Assembly (NCBI RefSeq): GCF_009856295.1
Contig: NZ_WMEU01000007.1
Span: 62,001-126,000, forward strand
Direction: 5' to 3'
From: Pontibacillus yanchengensis
Lineage (GTDB): Bacteria > Bacillota > Bacilli > Bacillales > BH030062
Length of the DNA: 64,000 bases
The stretch's first letter is position 1, and every line of letters starts with the position of its first letter. Made by a program: the position numbers and the translations under genes. This document shows, piece after piece, positions 23,631 through 32,583 of this stretch. Below the pieces are notes generated by a model, which was given only the letters and a program-made list of their open reading frames with translations, was not told the origin of the DNA and did no database searches.

Positions 23631-23987
23631 TTATTCATTTTTTGAGACAGCTATTACCCACCAAATAAGAAGCGGCTGAAAAGCTAACCGAACCCATAAG
23701 AAGATAGGATTAATGGAGGATGGAATTCCTTCTATCGCAGAATAGATATTAGCAGGAAAAACTGCTACTAAAAAAATTGCTGTCCACTTCCCTGACACTT
23801 TTCTTGTGGTAGGTAAAAGTAAGCCAACTGCAAGAATAATTTCTATTACACCTGTAATGTACACAATTTCGGCTTTAAATGGTAAGCTATTTGGGATAAT
23901 CGTTGTGAAATTGTCAACAAAGATAAAATGAAAAATCCCAGCAAGAAAGAAAAAGAAAACAAATAAGAAAAGGCCTAGCTTTTTCAA
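23631..23987 (-). CDS. DoxX-like small membrane protein
   Basis: A 118-residue protein with four hydrophobic helices in the DoxX arrangement: LFLFVFFFFLAGIFHFIF, ITGVIEIILAVGLLLP, WTAIFLVAVFPANIYSAIEG and LAFQPLLIWWVIAVS. The GVIEI-LA-GLLLP and FPANI motifs are typical. DoxX relatives are linked to redox membranes, but this branch has no proven role. It stands alone. Confidence 0.8.
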   Translation of the reverse strand: MKKLGLFLFVFFFFLAGIFHFIFVDNFTTIIPNSLPFKAEIVYITGVIEIILAVGLLLPTTRKVSGKWTAIFLVAVFPANIYSAIEGIPSSINPIFLWVRLAFQPLLIWWVIAVSKNE

Positions 23988-24080
23988 TTGGCGTCATCCT
24001 TTTTTACGTATGATTCTATGCCCATTAATGATACAAGTAATTAAAGCCAAACCAAAGCAAAATGCAAAAGGGTGACGTCT

Positions 24081-24683
24081 TTACGGTGCTGAGTTATTGA
24101 TGTATTGAATTAATTCATCAGGTTTCGTTGTCTCATAAACAAGTTCTTCTGTATTAAAAACTAACGCTACAGGGAACTGTTCCAATTGAAAGGCTTCCCA
24201 GTATTCTCTCGTTACTACGTAGTCCACTCGATCCACTTTTTGTTTTTGTTCGAGAAGAAATATGTCGTTTTTTACAACATCCCACTTTTGAGCAGCTTCT
24301 GTGTTCTTTTTCCCATCATGCACAATTATAATATTATAAGCTCCTTCTTTATCGGCAAGCGATCGTTCTGTAAGTTGCTCATTAAGTTCTTCTACGCTAG
24401 CTTGTGTTCCCTCTTCTATATTAGGGTTATTTGCTTCATTGAGCCAGAATCCGTTACGAGAGAGGCCAAAGTACACAATAAAGATACACAAGACACCTAC
24501 ACCAACTATGCTAACAGCACCTTGGATAAAGGAGCGGGGGTTCCATGGGAAGAAAGGGGTTTTCCGCTTTTCGGCTTCGTTCAACACTTTTTGTTTAAGT
24601 TCTTGTTTGTCAGCTCGGACATTTTTTAGCGTCGTATTTGTCATTGATTTTCGCAAGTACTTCAGTCGATCATCAATCTTCAT
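24081..24683 (-). CDS. Membrane anti-sigma-type protein partnered with the ECF sigma factor
   Basis: A 200-residue protein with a cytoplasmic N-terminal segment (1-53, basic and helical), one transmembrane helix (about 54-74) and an extracytoplasmic domain of about 125 residues rich in Glu, Asn and Gln. The start at 24683 (MKIDDRLK) uses AAGGAGGGGTTGG, which lies within the end of the sigma gene, and the two frames overlap by 11 bases. The topology and overlap mark it as the likely anti-sigma factor; no zinc ZAS motif is present. The family is not recognised. Confidence 0.7.
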   Translation of the reverse strand: MKIDDRLKYLRKSMTNTTLKNVRADKQELKQKVLNEAEKRKTPFFPWNPRSFIQGAVSIVGVGVLCIFIVYFGLSRNGFWLNEANNPNIEEGTQASVEELNEQLTERSLADKEGAYNIIIVHDGKKNTEAAQKWDVVKNDIFLLEQKQKVDRVDYVVTREYWEAFQLEQFPVALVFNTEELVYETTKPDELIQYINNSAP

Positions 24684-25254
24684 CCAACCCCTCCTTTTCA
24701 TACATCTCCTTCAGTAAGGACCTTCCTCTGTTCAATCTCGTCTTAATGGTGTTCTCATTCATTTTCAAGATTTCACTCATTTCTTTTACTTTCATTTCTT
24801 CAAAATAATGCATGAAGATAACCTCTTTAAACTTTGTCGGCAATGCCATCACTTTGTCGGCAAGCTTCTGATCTTCTATTTTTGAGAGGATTTCTTGTTC
24901 TGGATGTTCCTTTGAGGAACCATAATAATCTTCTGTTTTTTCTTCTTTTGATAAGAATCGTTTTATAGTCTTTTTTCTTAATTGATCTTTACATTTATTA
25001 ACGGTCACTCTATATATCCACGTTTTAATGGATGAATCATTTCGAAATAATTCGATTTTGCGATAGCAGGTCATAAATACGTCCTGCATAATTTCTTCAG
25101 CTAACTGAACATCTTTTACATATGTGTAGGCAAGCCAGAGAACAGACTGACTATATTCATTTATGAGTTGTTCTAAAAATAGTTCTCGCCGAGTCTCGTT
25201 TTTGCATATCTCTTTTAATTCGGAATCCGTTAACTCTATTGTCATGACAGCCAT
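24673..25254 (-). CDS. ECF sigma factor
   Basis: A 193-residue RNA polymerase sigma factor. Region 2 contains LAEEIMQDVFMTCYRKIELF, then SIKTWIYRVTVNKCKDQLRKK (about 50-95). Region 4 contains LPTKFKEVIFMHYFEEMKVK, then EMSEILKMNENTIKTRLNRGR (about 135-180). The start at 25254 (MAVMTIEL) follows AAAGGAGGTCAAG; the frame extends to 25272. It is co-translated with the membrane protein downstream, which would keep it inactive until a signal. Target promoters are unknown. Confidence 0.9.
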   Translation of the reverse strand: MAVMTIELTDSELKEICKNETRRELFLEQLINEYSQSVLWLAYTYVKDVQLAEEIMQDVFMTCYRKIELFRNDSSIKTWIYRVTVNKCKDQLRKKTIKRFLSKEEKTEDYYGSSKEHPEQEILSKIEDQKLADKVMALPTKFKEVIFMHYFEEMKVKEMSEILKMNENTIKTRLNRGRSLLKEMYEKEGLDED

Positions 25255-25693
25255 CTTGACCTCCTTTTGCACCCCTTTAGACGCAAAAACGACGTGGATG
25301 GTTTCAAGTCAAAGAAGTTTTTAACAAGAAAAGGGGGGTTGTATATAACAGGCATACATGGAAAGTATTCCCTTATTCTCATGATAAAAAAAGGAAGTTC
25401 GAGTAAGTTCGCTACATCCTGTAGAAAACTCGAACGCCCCTATATGATGTAGGAGCGCAGGAAAGCGTGATTTCCTGCGCCCATCTTTTCTCTGCAATTA
25501 CGCAACCGAAACATCCCTCTCACCAAAGTTATCTCGAATTCAAGTCTTCAAGATAATGCCTTATAAAGAAAGAAGGTCCTTGCCTCCATTCACATAAAAA
25601 CACACACATAAATACAAGCGACTCTCAGGTTATTGCAACAGCAATTTTATGATCTCGCTTGTTATTTAGTGTGTGAATTCTTTTCCGCAAAAA
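25255..25693. other. 439-base intergenic region
   Basis: Contains a perfect hairpin GCGCAGGAAA/TTTCCTGCGC at 25454-25479, which lacks a good T-run, and the dyad element D2. No gene is seen. Confidence 0.55.
25507..25558 (+). repeat. Dispersed dyad element D2
   Basis: GAAACATCCCT, then arms TTATCTCGA (25529-25537) and TCAAGATAA (25548-25556) with one mismatch, around ATTCAAGTCT. It is about 80 percent like D1 over 50 bases, which is a by-eye estimate. Confidence 0.7.
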
Positions 25694-26239
25694 TCAAATA
25701 TTCATTCTCTTAAATGTCTCAAGAAGTGCCGAGGCATCTTCTTCCATGATAACCATGTCACGGTTGTTTTGGGTTAGAAATTGTTCTTGTACCATATGAT
25801 CAAACAGGGAAACCAATGGAGTATAATATCCATTAATATTTAATAAACCAAACGGCTTTTCATGGATGCCTATTTGAGCCCACGTGTACACTTCGAAAAA
25901 CTCTTCCATTGTTCCTGCTCCCCCCGGCATCGTAATAAATGCATCAGAGAGCTCTGCCATTTTAGCTTTTCGCTCATGCATGGTTTCTACTACGTGAAGG
26001 TCTGTGAGTTTTTCATGAGCAACTTCTTTCTCAACAAGTTTCTTAGGAATAACACCAATTGCCTCTCCTCCATTTTCCAGCACTGTATTCGCCAATATAC
26101 CCATCAGTCCTACGCTTGATCCACCATATACCAATGAGATATCTTTTTCCGCTAACAGCTTCCCCAACTGAATTGCACCTTTTTTATATTCATCAGAACC
26201 ACCTAAACTTGAACCACAAAACACAGCGATTTTCTTCAT
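25694..26239 (-). CDS. LOG family protein (TIGR00730, YvdD-like)
   Basis: A 181-residue Rossmann-like protein. The LOG catalytic motif is PGGAGTMEEFFEVYTWAQIG (about 105-124), and the N-terminal nucleotide loop is CGSSLGGSDEYKKGA. Members hydrolyse nucleotide 5'-monophosphates at the N-glycosidic bond, as in cytokinin riboside phosphoribohydrolase; the bacterial substrate is uncertain. The gene stands alone. Confidence 0.92.
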   Translation of the reverse strand: MKKIAVFCGSSLGGSDEYKKGAIQLGKLLAEKDISLVYGGSSVGLMGILANTVLENGGEAIGVIPKKLVEKEVAHEKLTDLHVVETMHERKAKMAELSDAFITMPGGAGTMEEFFEVYTWAQIGIHEKPFGLLNINGYYTPLVSLFDHMVQEQFLTQNNRDMVIMEEDASALLETFKRMNI

Positions 26240-26363
26240 GTGAACACCTCTTTCATGATTCGATTCAAATTACTAAAAGTATAGTTTATTTTTGGCATCT
26301 AGAAAAGTGGGTAAATGTTAAGAATAGTGATATTCACCTTACTTAACACTTGGAGGTCTATCT

Positions 26364-27014
26364 ATGTTTCCAAAAGAATTAGTAGAGCTAGCCCAAAAAC
26401 GAATAGCACCATATCAAACAGAAGGCTTCGTTACTGGAAAGGGACCTATGAACCCTAAAATCATGTTTATAGGAGAGGCTCCGGGAAGAAATGAAATTGA
26501 AAAAGGAGAACCCTTTATAGGAAGAGCAGGTGACCAATTAAATGCATTTATGGAGCAAATTGGGTTAACAAGAGATGATGTTTATATTACCAGCGTCGTT
26601 CGTAGTCGTCCCTATAAAGTGGTTGAAAAAACAGACAAAGATGGGAACCTAATTATAAAAACACCTAACCGTGCACCTACTAAAAAAGAAATGGTGGCTC
26701 ATGCTCCCTTATTGGACTATCAAATCCAACATATGAACCCTTCTATTATCGTGACGCTCGGAGGGATTGCTTTGAAACGTTTACTGGGGAATGAATACAA
26801 AATAACAGAAACACATGGACAATTGCTTGAAAAGCCAATTTACCAATTAAGGAACTTTAATGATCATCACTATTCTCCTAGCAAACATTCACACCTTATT
26901 TTCCCTACCTTTCACCCAGCCTCTGTTTTTTATCGACAAGTTTTGAAAGAGACAATATATGAAGATTTTCATCGACTTGGTGAGGTATTGGATAAAATAA
27001 AATTTACAAATTAG
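26364..27014 (+). CDS. Uracil-DNA glycosylase superfamily protein, family 4-like without Fe-S cysteines
   Basis: A 216-residue protein that removes uracil from DNA by family. Motif A is GEAPGRNEIEKGEPFIGRAG (about 38-57), as in family 4, and motif B is FHPAS (about 187-191). Family 4 enzymes bind a 4Fe-4S cluster with four cysteines. This protein has no cysteine at all: the YITNVVKCRP position reads YITSVVRSRP, and the N-terminal CxxC is missing. It also carries a DHHYSPSKHSH insert before motif B. It may be a Bacillus-type cluster-free branch. TTGGAGG precedes the ATG. Confidence 0.85.
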   Translation: MFPKELVELAQKRIAPYQTEGFVTGKGPMNPKIMFIGEAPGRNEIEKGEPFIGRAGDQLNAFMEQIGLTRDDVYITSVVRSRPYKVVEKTDKDGNLIIKTPNRAPTKKEMVAHAPLLDYQIQHMNPSIIVTLGGIALKRLLGNEYKITETHGQLLEKPIYQLRNFNDHHYSPSKHSHLIFPTFHPASVFYRQVLKETIYEDFHRLGEVLDKIKFTN

Positions 27015-27230
27015 TTATCTTTTATAAGTATATGAAAAAACAATTACGTATATTTTTCAACTTTAGAAATTACAACTTCTCGCCTATTACCGTGTACATT
27101 GTTATCTAAATTCATTTCACTTCTTTTATATAGCCTGGAAATAACGCATATACTGCGCCTTTTACATCGTCGGTTGGTTGATACATTCTAGTTGTTGCAA
27201 GTCGGATCTAGGGCCTTTCTTGCCACATCA

Positions 27231-27256
27231 GAAAGGGCAGTGATCACTGCCCTTTC
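27231..27256 (-). terminator. Palindrome downstream of the DUF1540 gene
   Basis: A perfect inverted repeat with arms GAAAGGGCAGTGA/TCACTGCCCTTTC begins four bases past the stop. The T-run is poor, so termination is likely but not certain. Confidence 0.65.
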
Positions 27257-27259
27257 CAT

Positions 27260-27415
27260 TTAAACTTGTGGCTCAAATGTCTTACAATCTGTTTCTTCAC
27301 TTTGTGAGGCTTGATTTCCTTCGTGGCTCACTACAAAGATTCTGTCAGCATTACAGTTGTTACCTTCTCCCCAGTGCTTACAGTTTCTTACTTCACATAG
27401 TACATCTTTAGCCAT
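27260..27415 (-). CDS. DUF1540 cysteine-rich small protein
   Basis: A 51-residue protein. Four cysteines fall in the DUF1540 pattern: C7, C12, C21 and C44 (VLCEVRNCKHW, GNNCNADRI, TDCKTF). They probably bind one metal ion. GGAGGTGGAATTCA stands just before the ATG. These proteins are common in Bacillaceae spores and stress regulons, but the role is unknown. Confidence 0.9.
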   Translation of the reverse strand: MAKDVLCEVRNCKHWGEGNNCNADRIFVVSHEGNQASQSEETDCKTFEPQV

Positions 27416-27657
27416 TGAATTCCACCTCCTCTTTTATTAGCATTCTCCATGTCACAGAAGTTGATTCAGCATAGCATCTTAGAAATCCCTTTAGAAAACG
27501 TCTTATTTATGGATGAAATGCCTTCCCATTCAGACAAAAAAATATCCATTTTATCGAAATGACTGATAGGAAAAATATTCTACTAACGTAACAATCAAAT
27601 CTAGTTTAAGATTATCCTTATAAAGGGAAATAAAAGATGTTGAGGAGGAGAAGAAAT

Positions 27658-28014
27658 ATGAAACTAGCCATAAGAGCCATTACATATGCAGGTATACTCT
27701 TCGGTGGACTCCTAGCAGTATTATTGTATGTCGGTTCGCTTAAGCAAAAACAGCGAGCAGTAGAGCGTTTATCTACCATGACAAAGCCTCTTCCAGATCA
27801 AATGAATGAGCAGCCCCCAGCTGTACAACCTGAATCAGAGAGTCCATTGCCAATAGAGGTTCCGTCTATTCCCATTAAAGGGAACCGAAATTCTAGGGGT
27901 GATCGTATTTATCATGTGCCTGGAGGACAATTTTACGAAAGGGTTACTGCCGTAGAAACCTTTGAGACAGAAGAAGAAGCACAACAAAAAGGATATCGAA
28001 GATCAAAACGGTAA
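27658..28014 (+). CDS. Membrane-anchored sunset-domain protein
   Basis: A 118-residue protein with a signal anchor (about 5-25, IRAITYAGILFGGLLAVLLY), a Pro/Glu-rich linker (about 40-70) and a C-terminal sunset domain: KGNRNSRGDRIYHVPGGQFY, then TFETEEEAQQKGYRRSKR. That domain is found at the end of secreted nucleases and cell-surface proteins. The start at 27658 is supported by GAGGAGGAG; the frame extends to 27637. Function unknown. Confidence 0.8.
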   Translation: MKLAIRAITYAGILFGGLLAVLLYVGSLKQKQRAVERLSTMTKPLPDQMNEQPPAVQPESESPLPIEVPSIPIKGNRNSRGDRIYHVPGGQFYERVTAVETFETEEEAQQKGYRRSKR

Positions 28015-28072
28015 ATGCTAAACACGGTATCTATCCCACTACACACTTTCACTTATAAAACAAATCGAATGC

Positions 28073-28112
28073 AAAATCCTAGCATCGCGTTGCTAGGATT
28101 TTCACTTTTTAT
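28073..28112 (+). terminator. Terminator of the sunset-domain gene
   Basis: Arms AAAATCCTAGCA/TGCTAGGATTTT with a T-rich tail. Confidence 0.85.
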
Positions 28113-28244
28113 AAGAGTGTATATATCACCTAACCATATATCATCAAAGCATTACATACGTATTGCAATAAGCTGATGTGTTAGGATGACGATATCTGAG
28201 AAAGAACATACAGTATAGATCACATTGAGAGGTGAATCATCACC

Positions 28245-29249
28245 ATGAAATTAAGTGTCCTTGATCAATCTCCTATATCCAAGGGGGGAACTTCAGAAGA
28301 GACCCTACAGCATACAATAGAACTAGCTCAACTCACAGAACAACTTGGTTTTACAAGATACTGGGTAGCAGAGCACCATAATACGAATGGGCTAGCTAGC
28401 TCTTCACCTGAAATCTTGATGACAAAACTCGCCTCTAGCACTTCGACTATTCGGATTGGGTCTGGCGGTGTATTGCTGCCACAGTATAGCCCATTAAAAG
28501 TCGCGGAAAATGCAAAGATGTTAGAGGCATTATTCCCTGGGCGCATCGATTTAGGATTAGGTCGATCACCAGGTGGATCGCAACAAACCCGATTAGCATT
28601 AACAGATGGAATGAAAAAGACCCTTAGTGCCTTTTCCCGACAAGTAAAAGATATACATGGCTACTTATTCGATTCGTTATCAGATGACCACCCTTATAAG
28701 GGAGTAATCGCTACCCCTACCACCCAAACAAATCCAGAGACTTGGGTGCTTGGAATAACAGCACAAGGGGCTAAGCATGCCGCAATAAATGGAACCGGTT
28801 TTACCTTTGGTCATTTTATTAACCCAGATGAAAGTATAGAAGCGATTCAGACGTATTTGAATGAATTCCAACCTTCTAAAGCTCATGCAGAACCAAAAAT
28901 AAATGCATGTGTATTCGTAGTGTGTGCAGAAACGGAAGAAAAGGCTGAAGAGCTAGCTCTCAGCCAAGATATGTGGCTTTTACACGTTGGGAAAGGTATG
29001 GAAACAAGAGTCCCATCAGTAGAAGAAGTGAAACAACATACTTTCACTGCACAGGAGTTAGAAAAGGTGAAGAGCAATCGAAGACGAACCATCATTGGAA
29101 CTCCAAAGCAAGTTCGCGAGGAACTAGAAGCACTAATTGAGGCGTATCAAACAGATGAGTTTCTTATCATTACGAACATTTATGATTTTGAAGCCAAGAA
29201 AAAATCCTACCAATTACTTGCAGAGGAAGTATTTGACAAATTGCAATGA
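28245..29249 (+). CDS. LLM class flavin-dependent oxidoreductase (luciferase-like)
   Basis: A 334-residue TIM-barrel monooxygenase of the MsnO8/YhbW group. Opening is KLSVLDQSPISKGGTSEETL, with RYWVAEHHNT (about 38-47) and the flavin-site segment RIGSGGVLLPQYSPLKVAE and GRIDLGLGRSPG (about 76-115). GTPKQVREELEAL near 285 is typical of the family. It would use FMNH2 from a separate reductase; the substrate is unknown. AGAGGTGAATCATCACC precedes the ATG. Confidence 0.9.
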   Translation: MKLSVLDQSPISKGGTSEETLQHTIELAQLTEQLGFTRYWVAEHHNTNGLASSSPEILMTKLASSTSTIRIGSGGVLLPQYSPLKVAENAKMLEALFPGRIDLGLGRSPGGSQQTRLALTDGMKKTLSAFSRQVKDIHGYLFDSLSDDHPYKGVIATPTTQTNPETWVLGITAQGAKHAAINGTGFTFGHFINPDESIEAIQTYLNEFQPSKAHAEPKINACVFVVCAETEEKAEELALSQDMWLLHVGKGMETRVPSVEEVKQHTFTAQELEKVKSNRRRTIIGTPKQVREELEALIEAYQTDEFLIITNIYDFEAKKKSYQLLAEEVFDKLQ

Positions 29250-29323
29250 TTCACGTGAAACATTTGACGATTTTTGGCATAACAACGGGATTTTTGACGG
29301 TTTTTGACATCTTAATTAACCTA

Positions 29324-29360
29324 AAAAGAAGGCTTATCGTTTGATGATAAGCCTTCTTCC
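29324..29360. terminator. Bidirectional terminator
   Basis: Arms AAGAAGGCTTATC/GATAAGCCTTCTT between convergent genes. Just upstream, TTTTTGACGG and TTTTTGACAT form a short tandem. Confidence 0.88.
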
Positions 29361-29372
29361 ATACAATATTTA

Positions 29373-30113
29373 CTACTCTACAACTTTATGATGTACCCAC
29401 ACATTCGGTTCGATGTAATGAGCAGTACCATGCTCAATTTTTACATTTAACGGAACTAACCCGCCTGGTATGATATTTGCCCCGAGAAGCAAGTGATCTT
29501 CTCCAGTCCAATTTTCCCACTCTGCTATCGTCCCTTCAATATACATGGATCTCCTGGCAATACTAACAACCTCTCCTCCAACCCTTTGATGGACACGTAA
29601 CCACCGGTCATACATGAAGCCATCTTCATTCATCCAGGTTATATACTCATCAATAGATGTCTTTGGATACTCACTTTTTCCAGTAGGGCGTACAGGCGCA
29701 ACCACATCACGAAAGCCCTGCTCCAAAGCCAACTTTTTCATACGTTGAATCACTTGTTGACTTAACCCTCTCCCTTGAGCTTTAGGATGAATCACAACTG
29801 CTAATGCGGATAACGTATTATGATTAATCCCTTCATCAAATTGCTGAAAGCTGCGGAGAATAGAATCATCCCAGCCTGCAGGAAGACCTTCTACACTGCC
29901 ATCCCAAAAAATAGGTATAGCATTTCCCATTGCAATCACCTGGTCATCCTCCAAAAGCAGAATCTGATAGGAAGCATACTCTCTCATAATTCTCCCCCAA
30001 TGATCGTTACCGATTTTATCCTGCCTCATAAAAGCTGGCCATCCCACTTCATGAAGTTTCTCGATTTCCTTTTGAGCTAATGGACGTTCCTTCAATGTAG
30101 TTGTGGTTAACAT
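29373..30113 (-). CDS. GNAT family N-acetyltransferase
   Basis: A 246-residue protein. The acetyl-CoA-binding segment is ALAVVIHPKAQGRGLSQQVI (about 105-124), and the V/I-A-P-V-RP-T-KSEYP segment follows. The C-terminal third (about 165-246) is an extension of unknown function with YMEGTIAEWENWTGE-like residues. The start at 30113 (MLTTTTLK) has GAGGGG six bases upstream; the frame extends two codons further. Substrate unknown. Confidence 0.8.
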   Translation of the reverse strand: MLTTTTLKERPLAQKEIEKLHEVGWPAFMRQDKIGNDHWGRIMREYASYQILLLEDDQVIAMGNAIPIFWDGSVEGLPAGWDDSILRSFQQFDEGINHNTLSALAVVIHPKAQGRGLSQQVIQRMKKLALEQGFRDVVAPVRPTGKSEYPKTSIDEYITWMNEDGFMYDRWLRVHQRVGGEVVSIARRSMYIEGTIAEWENWTGEDHLLLGANIIPGGLVPLNVKIEHGTAHYIEPNVWVHHKVVE

Positions 30114-30302
30114 GAGCATCCCCTCTCTTGGGCAATAGGAACACAGAACAAATGGATTATTATGGTTACTATTAGTTCAACACATAATTGAATGAATGCG
30201 CAAGTACCATCTTTCCCCAATTCCTTCTCGAACTTTTAAATCTTAATAAATACCTTAGAATGTTTCGCGTCCTATTTTCATCCTCTAAAAAAAGATATAA
30301 AA

Positions 30303-30329
30303 ATACCACAGCACTTATGACTGTGGTAT
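30303..30329 (-). terminator. Terminator of the MFS gene at 30473
   Basis: Perfect 9-bp arms ATACCACAG/CTGTGGTAT with TTTTTATAT on the minus strand. It sits about 145 bases past the stop, and the intervening sequence (30376-30460) holds only a weak trace of the dispersed repeat (GAGCGCTGGAGCCGAACATC). Confidence 0.75.
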
Positions 30330-30472
30330 AAGATCATTCACTATTCTACATAAAAAGCTCGGTGGATCTCCCGACAAACTTAGCAGATTTGTGACGTGAT
30401 GAACTGGCTACAGAGAAGATTTTTCAGAACCCGAGTAGGAGCGCTGGAGCCGAACATCAAATTACTAAAATT

Positions 30473-31648
30473 TTATACTTCATTCCCTCTTGAAAAAGCA
30501 AATGCTTTCGACACTTGGCCTTTCATCGATAAGGCAGCGGCTCCAAGAGATAAAATGATAAACAGTCCTCCGATTGTAGCGTTGTATTGCACAGAAGCCT
30601 GTTGAATGACAAGGCCACCAATGGAAGAACCTAGGGCAATACCTAAGTGTAGAGCAGAATTATTTAATCCTTGCTGAATATCAGATGTTTCTGGAGCTGT
30701 TTCAATTAAATAACTTTGCATAGCTGGTGTAATTGCCCAGCTAAGCATTCCCCAAATCATCATCACGACTAAAAATAACGGAAGAGCGAACGTCGTGTAT
30801 GGAATAAGGAAAATGGATACGGCAAATGCAACTATGATTGCTAGAATAGACGGTTTGGTTCCAAAACGATCGGCTAATGAACCACCTACTCCGCCTCCCG
30901 TAATCGCGGCAAACCCAAACAGCAAGTACGCAATACTTACCCAAGTACCACCTAGACCAAGCATCTCTTTTAGGAAAGGAGTCAGATATGCATATAACGT
31001 AAGATGCCCTGTTAGGAAAAGAAACGATGCTGTTTGAGCCAATAGTATTTTACTATCCTTCAGTGTTTCTAATTGTTTGCGAATAGGTATAGCTGGTTTT
31101 GGTGCAATTCGATCCATGAAAAAGAATACCCCAAGCATCGATACAACCGTTAACACTGTAATCAAAATAAATGGTGCACGCCAACCGAAGACATTCCCAA
31201 GCATAAGTCCTATAGGTACCCCAAGTACAAGTGATCCACTAACACCCATAAACACAATTCCAATGGCACGGCCACGATATTTTTCTTCTACTATATTCGA
31301 AGCAAGCGTTACACATAATAATACGAGTAATGACCCGCTTGCAGCAGAGACAATTCTCGATACCATAAGTACACTATACGTTGGACTAAAAACGGCTAAA
31401 AGATTACCAACAAAAAAGACCACTAACGATACTAACGTTAACCTCTTTCGCTCCATTTTAGCTGTTGCAACTAGAAGCACAGGTGCTGAAAGAGCAAATA
31501 CCAATGAGAATATCGTAATCAATAAACCAGCCCTTCCAAGACTCACGCCTAAATCATTAGCCACTAAATCCAATATTCCACCTATGATTAATTCGACCAT
31601 CCCTACAATAAACGAAACGATCGTTAATAAATACACGCGTTTATCCAT
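30473..31648 (-). CDS. MFS transporter, DHA1 (AraJ/PbuE-like)
   Basis: A 391-residue membrane transporter with twelve hydrophobic segments. The loop 2-3 motif reads KMERKRLTL, a weak form of the MFS motif, and motif C-like GVSGSLVLGVPIG lies in helix 5, which points to an exporter. Divergent from a TrmB regulator, with a perfect palindrome between them. The substrate is unknown; DHA1 exporters of this branch carry drugs, arabinose or purines. Confidence 0.88.
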   Translation of the reverse strand: MDKRVYLLTIVSFIVGMVELIIGGILDLVANDLGVSLGRAGLLITIFSLVFALSAPVLLVATAKMERKRLTLVSLVVFFVGNLLAVFSPTYSVLMVSRIVSAASGSLLVLLCVTLASNIVEEKYRGRAIGIVFMGVSGSLVLGVPIGLMLGNVFGWRAPFILITVLTVVSMLGVFFFMDRIAPKPAIPIRKQLETLKDSKILLAQTASFLFLTGHLTLYAYLTPFLKEMLGLGGTWVSIAYLLFGFAAITGGGVGGSLADRFGTKPSILAIIVAFAVSIFLIPYTTFALPLFLVVMMIWGMLSWAITPAMQSYLIETAPETSDIQQGLNNSALHLGIALGSSIGGLVIQQASVQYNATIGGLFIILSLGAAALSMKGQVSKAFAFSRGNEV

Positions 31649-31666
31649 TATCTTTACGCCCCTTTT

Positions 31667-31690
31667 AAGTTACTACTATAATAGTAACTT
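31667..31690. promoter_or_regulatory. Perfect palindrome between the MFS and TrmB genes
   Basis: Arms AAGTTACTA and TAGTAACTT around CTATAA, with no mismatch in 9 bp. It stands 19 bases before the MFS start and 131 before the TrmB start. A likely operator, and the divergent TrmB protein is the obvious candidate to bind it. Confidence 0.75.
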
Positions 31691-31820
31691 TATCACCATC
31701 TGCAAAAAAGGGCAATACGTTCTTTTAACCTTCTGTTATCTCAACTGAGTGCAACGCGAACTGTGGCATATGATATGATAGAGACAATAATCTCGTATGA
31801 AACAAAGGGAGTATGGAACA

Positions 31821-32579
31821 ATGTTGCAACAATTTGGATTCACACAATATGAAAGTCAAGTGTACCAAGCACTCATCACTGTCGACGAACCACTCGATGC
31901 ATCAGCTATTGTTAAACGCTCTGGTGTGCCACGAGCCAAGGTATATGAAGTACTTCATCGTATGACAGAAAAAGGAATGATACTGGAGTCAACCGTTGAA
32001 AAGAAGCGAATGTACACCGCCCTTCCAGTAGAATCAACCATTGAGAAATTAAAAGCTGACTTTGAAGATAATGTGGAGCAATTAAGAAATGCTCAAATTA
32101 AAGAAACACCTGTAGATGATCGAGTGTGGACGTTAAAAAATAATCAATCGATTCAATCCTTGCTCAAAGAACTGCTTCATCAAGCAGAAAAATCGATTAT
32201 TATTTCAGGATGGGCAGATGACCTTGAAGCATACCTTCCTATTCTAGAAACAAAATCACAAGAAGGACTGTCCGTGAACATCCATTCCATTGGGTCACTT
32301 GAGACAACGGTCCCTTCGGTTTCTACCTTGATTCCCGATACCCATCATGAAACATTAGAGCGTAGTCGTATTTTAATTATTGATGAAAAAGAGATGCTTT
32401 TTGCCGGTATTGAAGAAACACAATGGCAAGCAATACGTAGTCAATCACGACCACTTGTCAAATTCTTCACAGAGTTTTTCTACCATGATGTAGCCTTAAC
32501 AGAAATCACGCAAAAGTATAAGCATCAAATCATGAAAGACCAAGATGTACGCGATGTTTTATTGAAATTGAGATACTAA
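31821..32579 (+). CDS. TrmB family transcriptional regulator
   Basis: A 252-residue regulator with an N-terminal TrmB winged helix (LQQFGFTQYESQVYQALITV, then VKRSGVPRAKVYEVLHRMTE; about 1-70). A C-terminal phospholipase-D-like ligand fold follows (MLFAGIEETQWQAIRSQSRP, then FFTEFFYHD, about 190-230). TrmB proteins of this kind usually sense sugars. The start at 31821 (MLQQFGF) has GGGAG nine bases upstream; the frame extends to 31797. Likely regulator of the divergent MFS gene. Confidence 0.88.
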   Translation: MLQQFGFTQYESQVYQALITVDEPLDASAIVKRSGVPRAKVYEVLHRMTEKGMILESTVEKKRMYTALPVESTIEKLKADFEDNVEQLRNAQIKETPVDDRVWTLKNNQSIQSLLKELLHQAEKSIIISGWADDLEAYLPILETKSQEGLSVNIHSIGSLETTVPSVSTLIPDTHHETLERSRILIIDEKEMLFAGIEETQWQAIRSQSRPLVKFFTEFFYHDVALTEITQKYKHQIMKDQDVRDVLLKLRY

Positions 32580-32583
32580 GAAC

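Noticed and set aside
30376..30460. Possible further copy of the dispersed repeat
   Set aside because: Only about 20 bases (GAGCGCTGGAGCCGAACATC) resemble the family; not enough to list.
31077..31748. 223-codon plus-strand frame opposite the MFS gene
   Set aside because: Antisense shadow of a clear 12-helix transporter; no ribosome site and no family.
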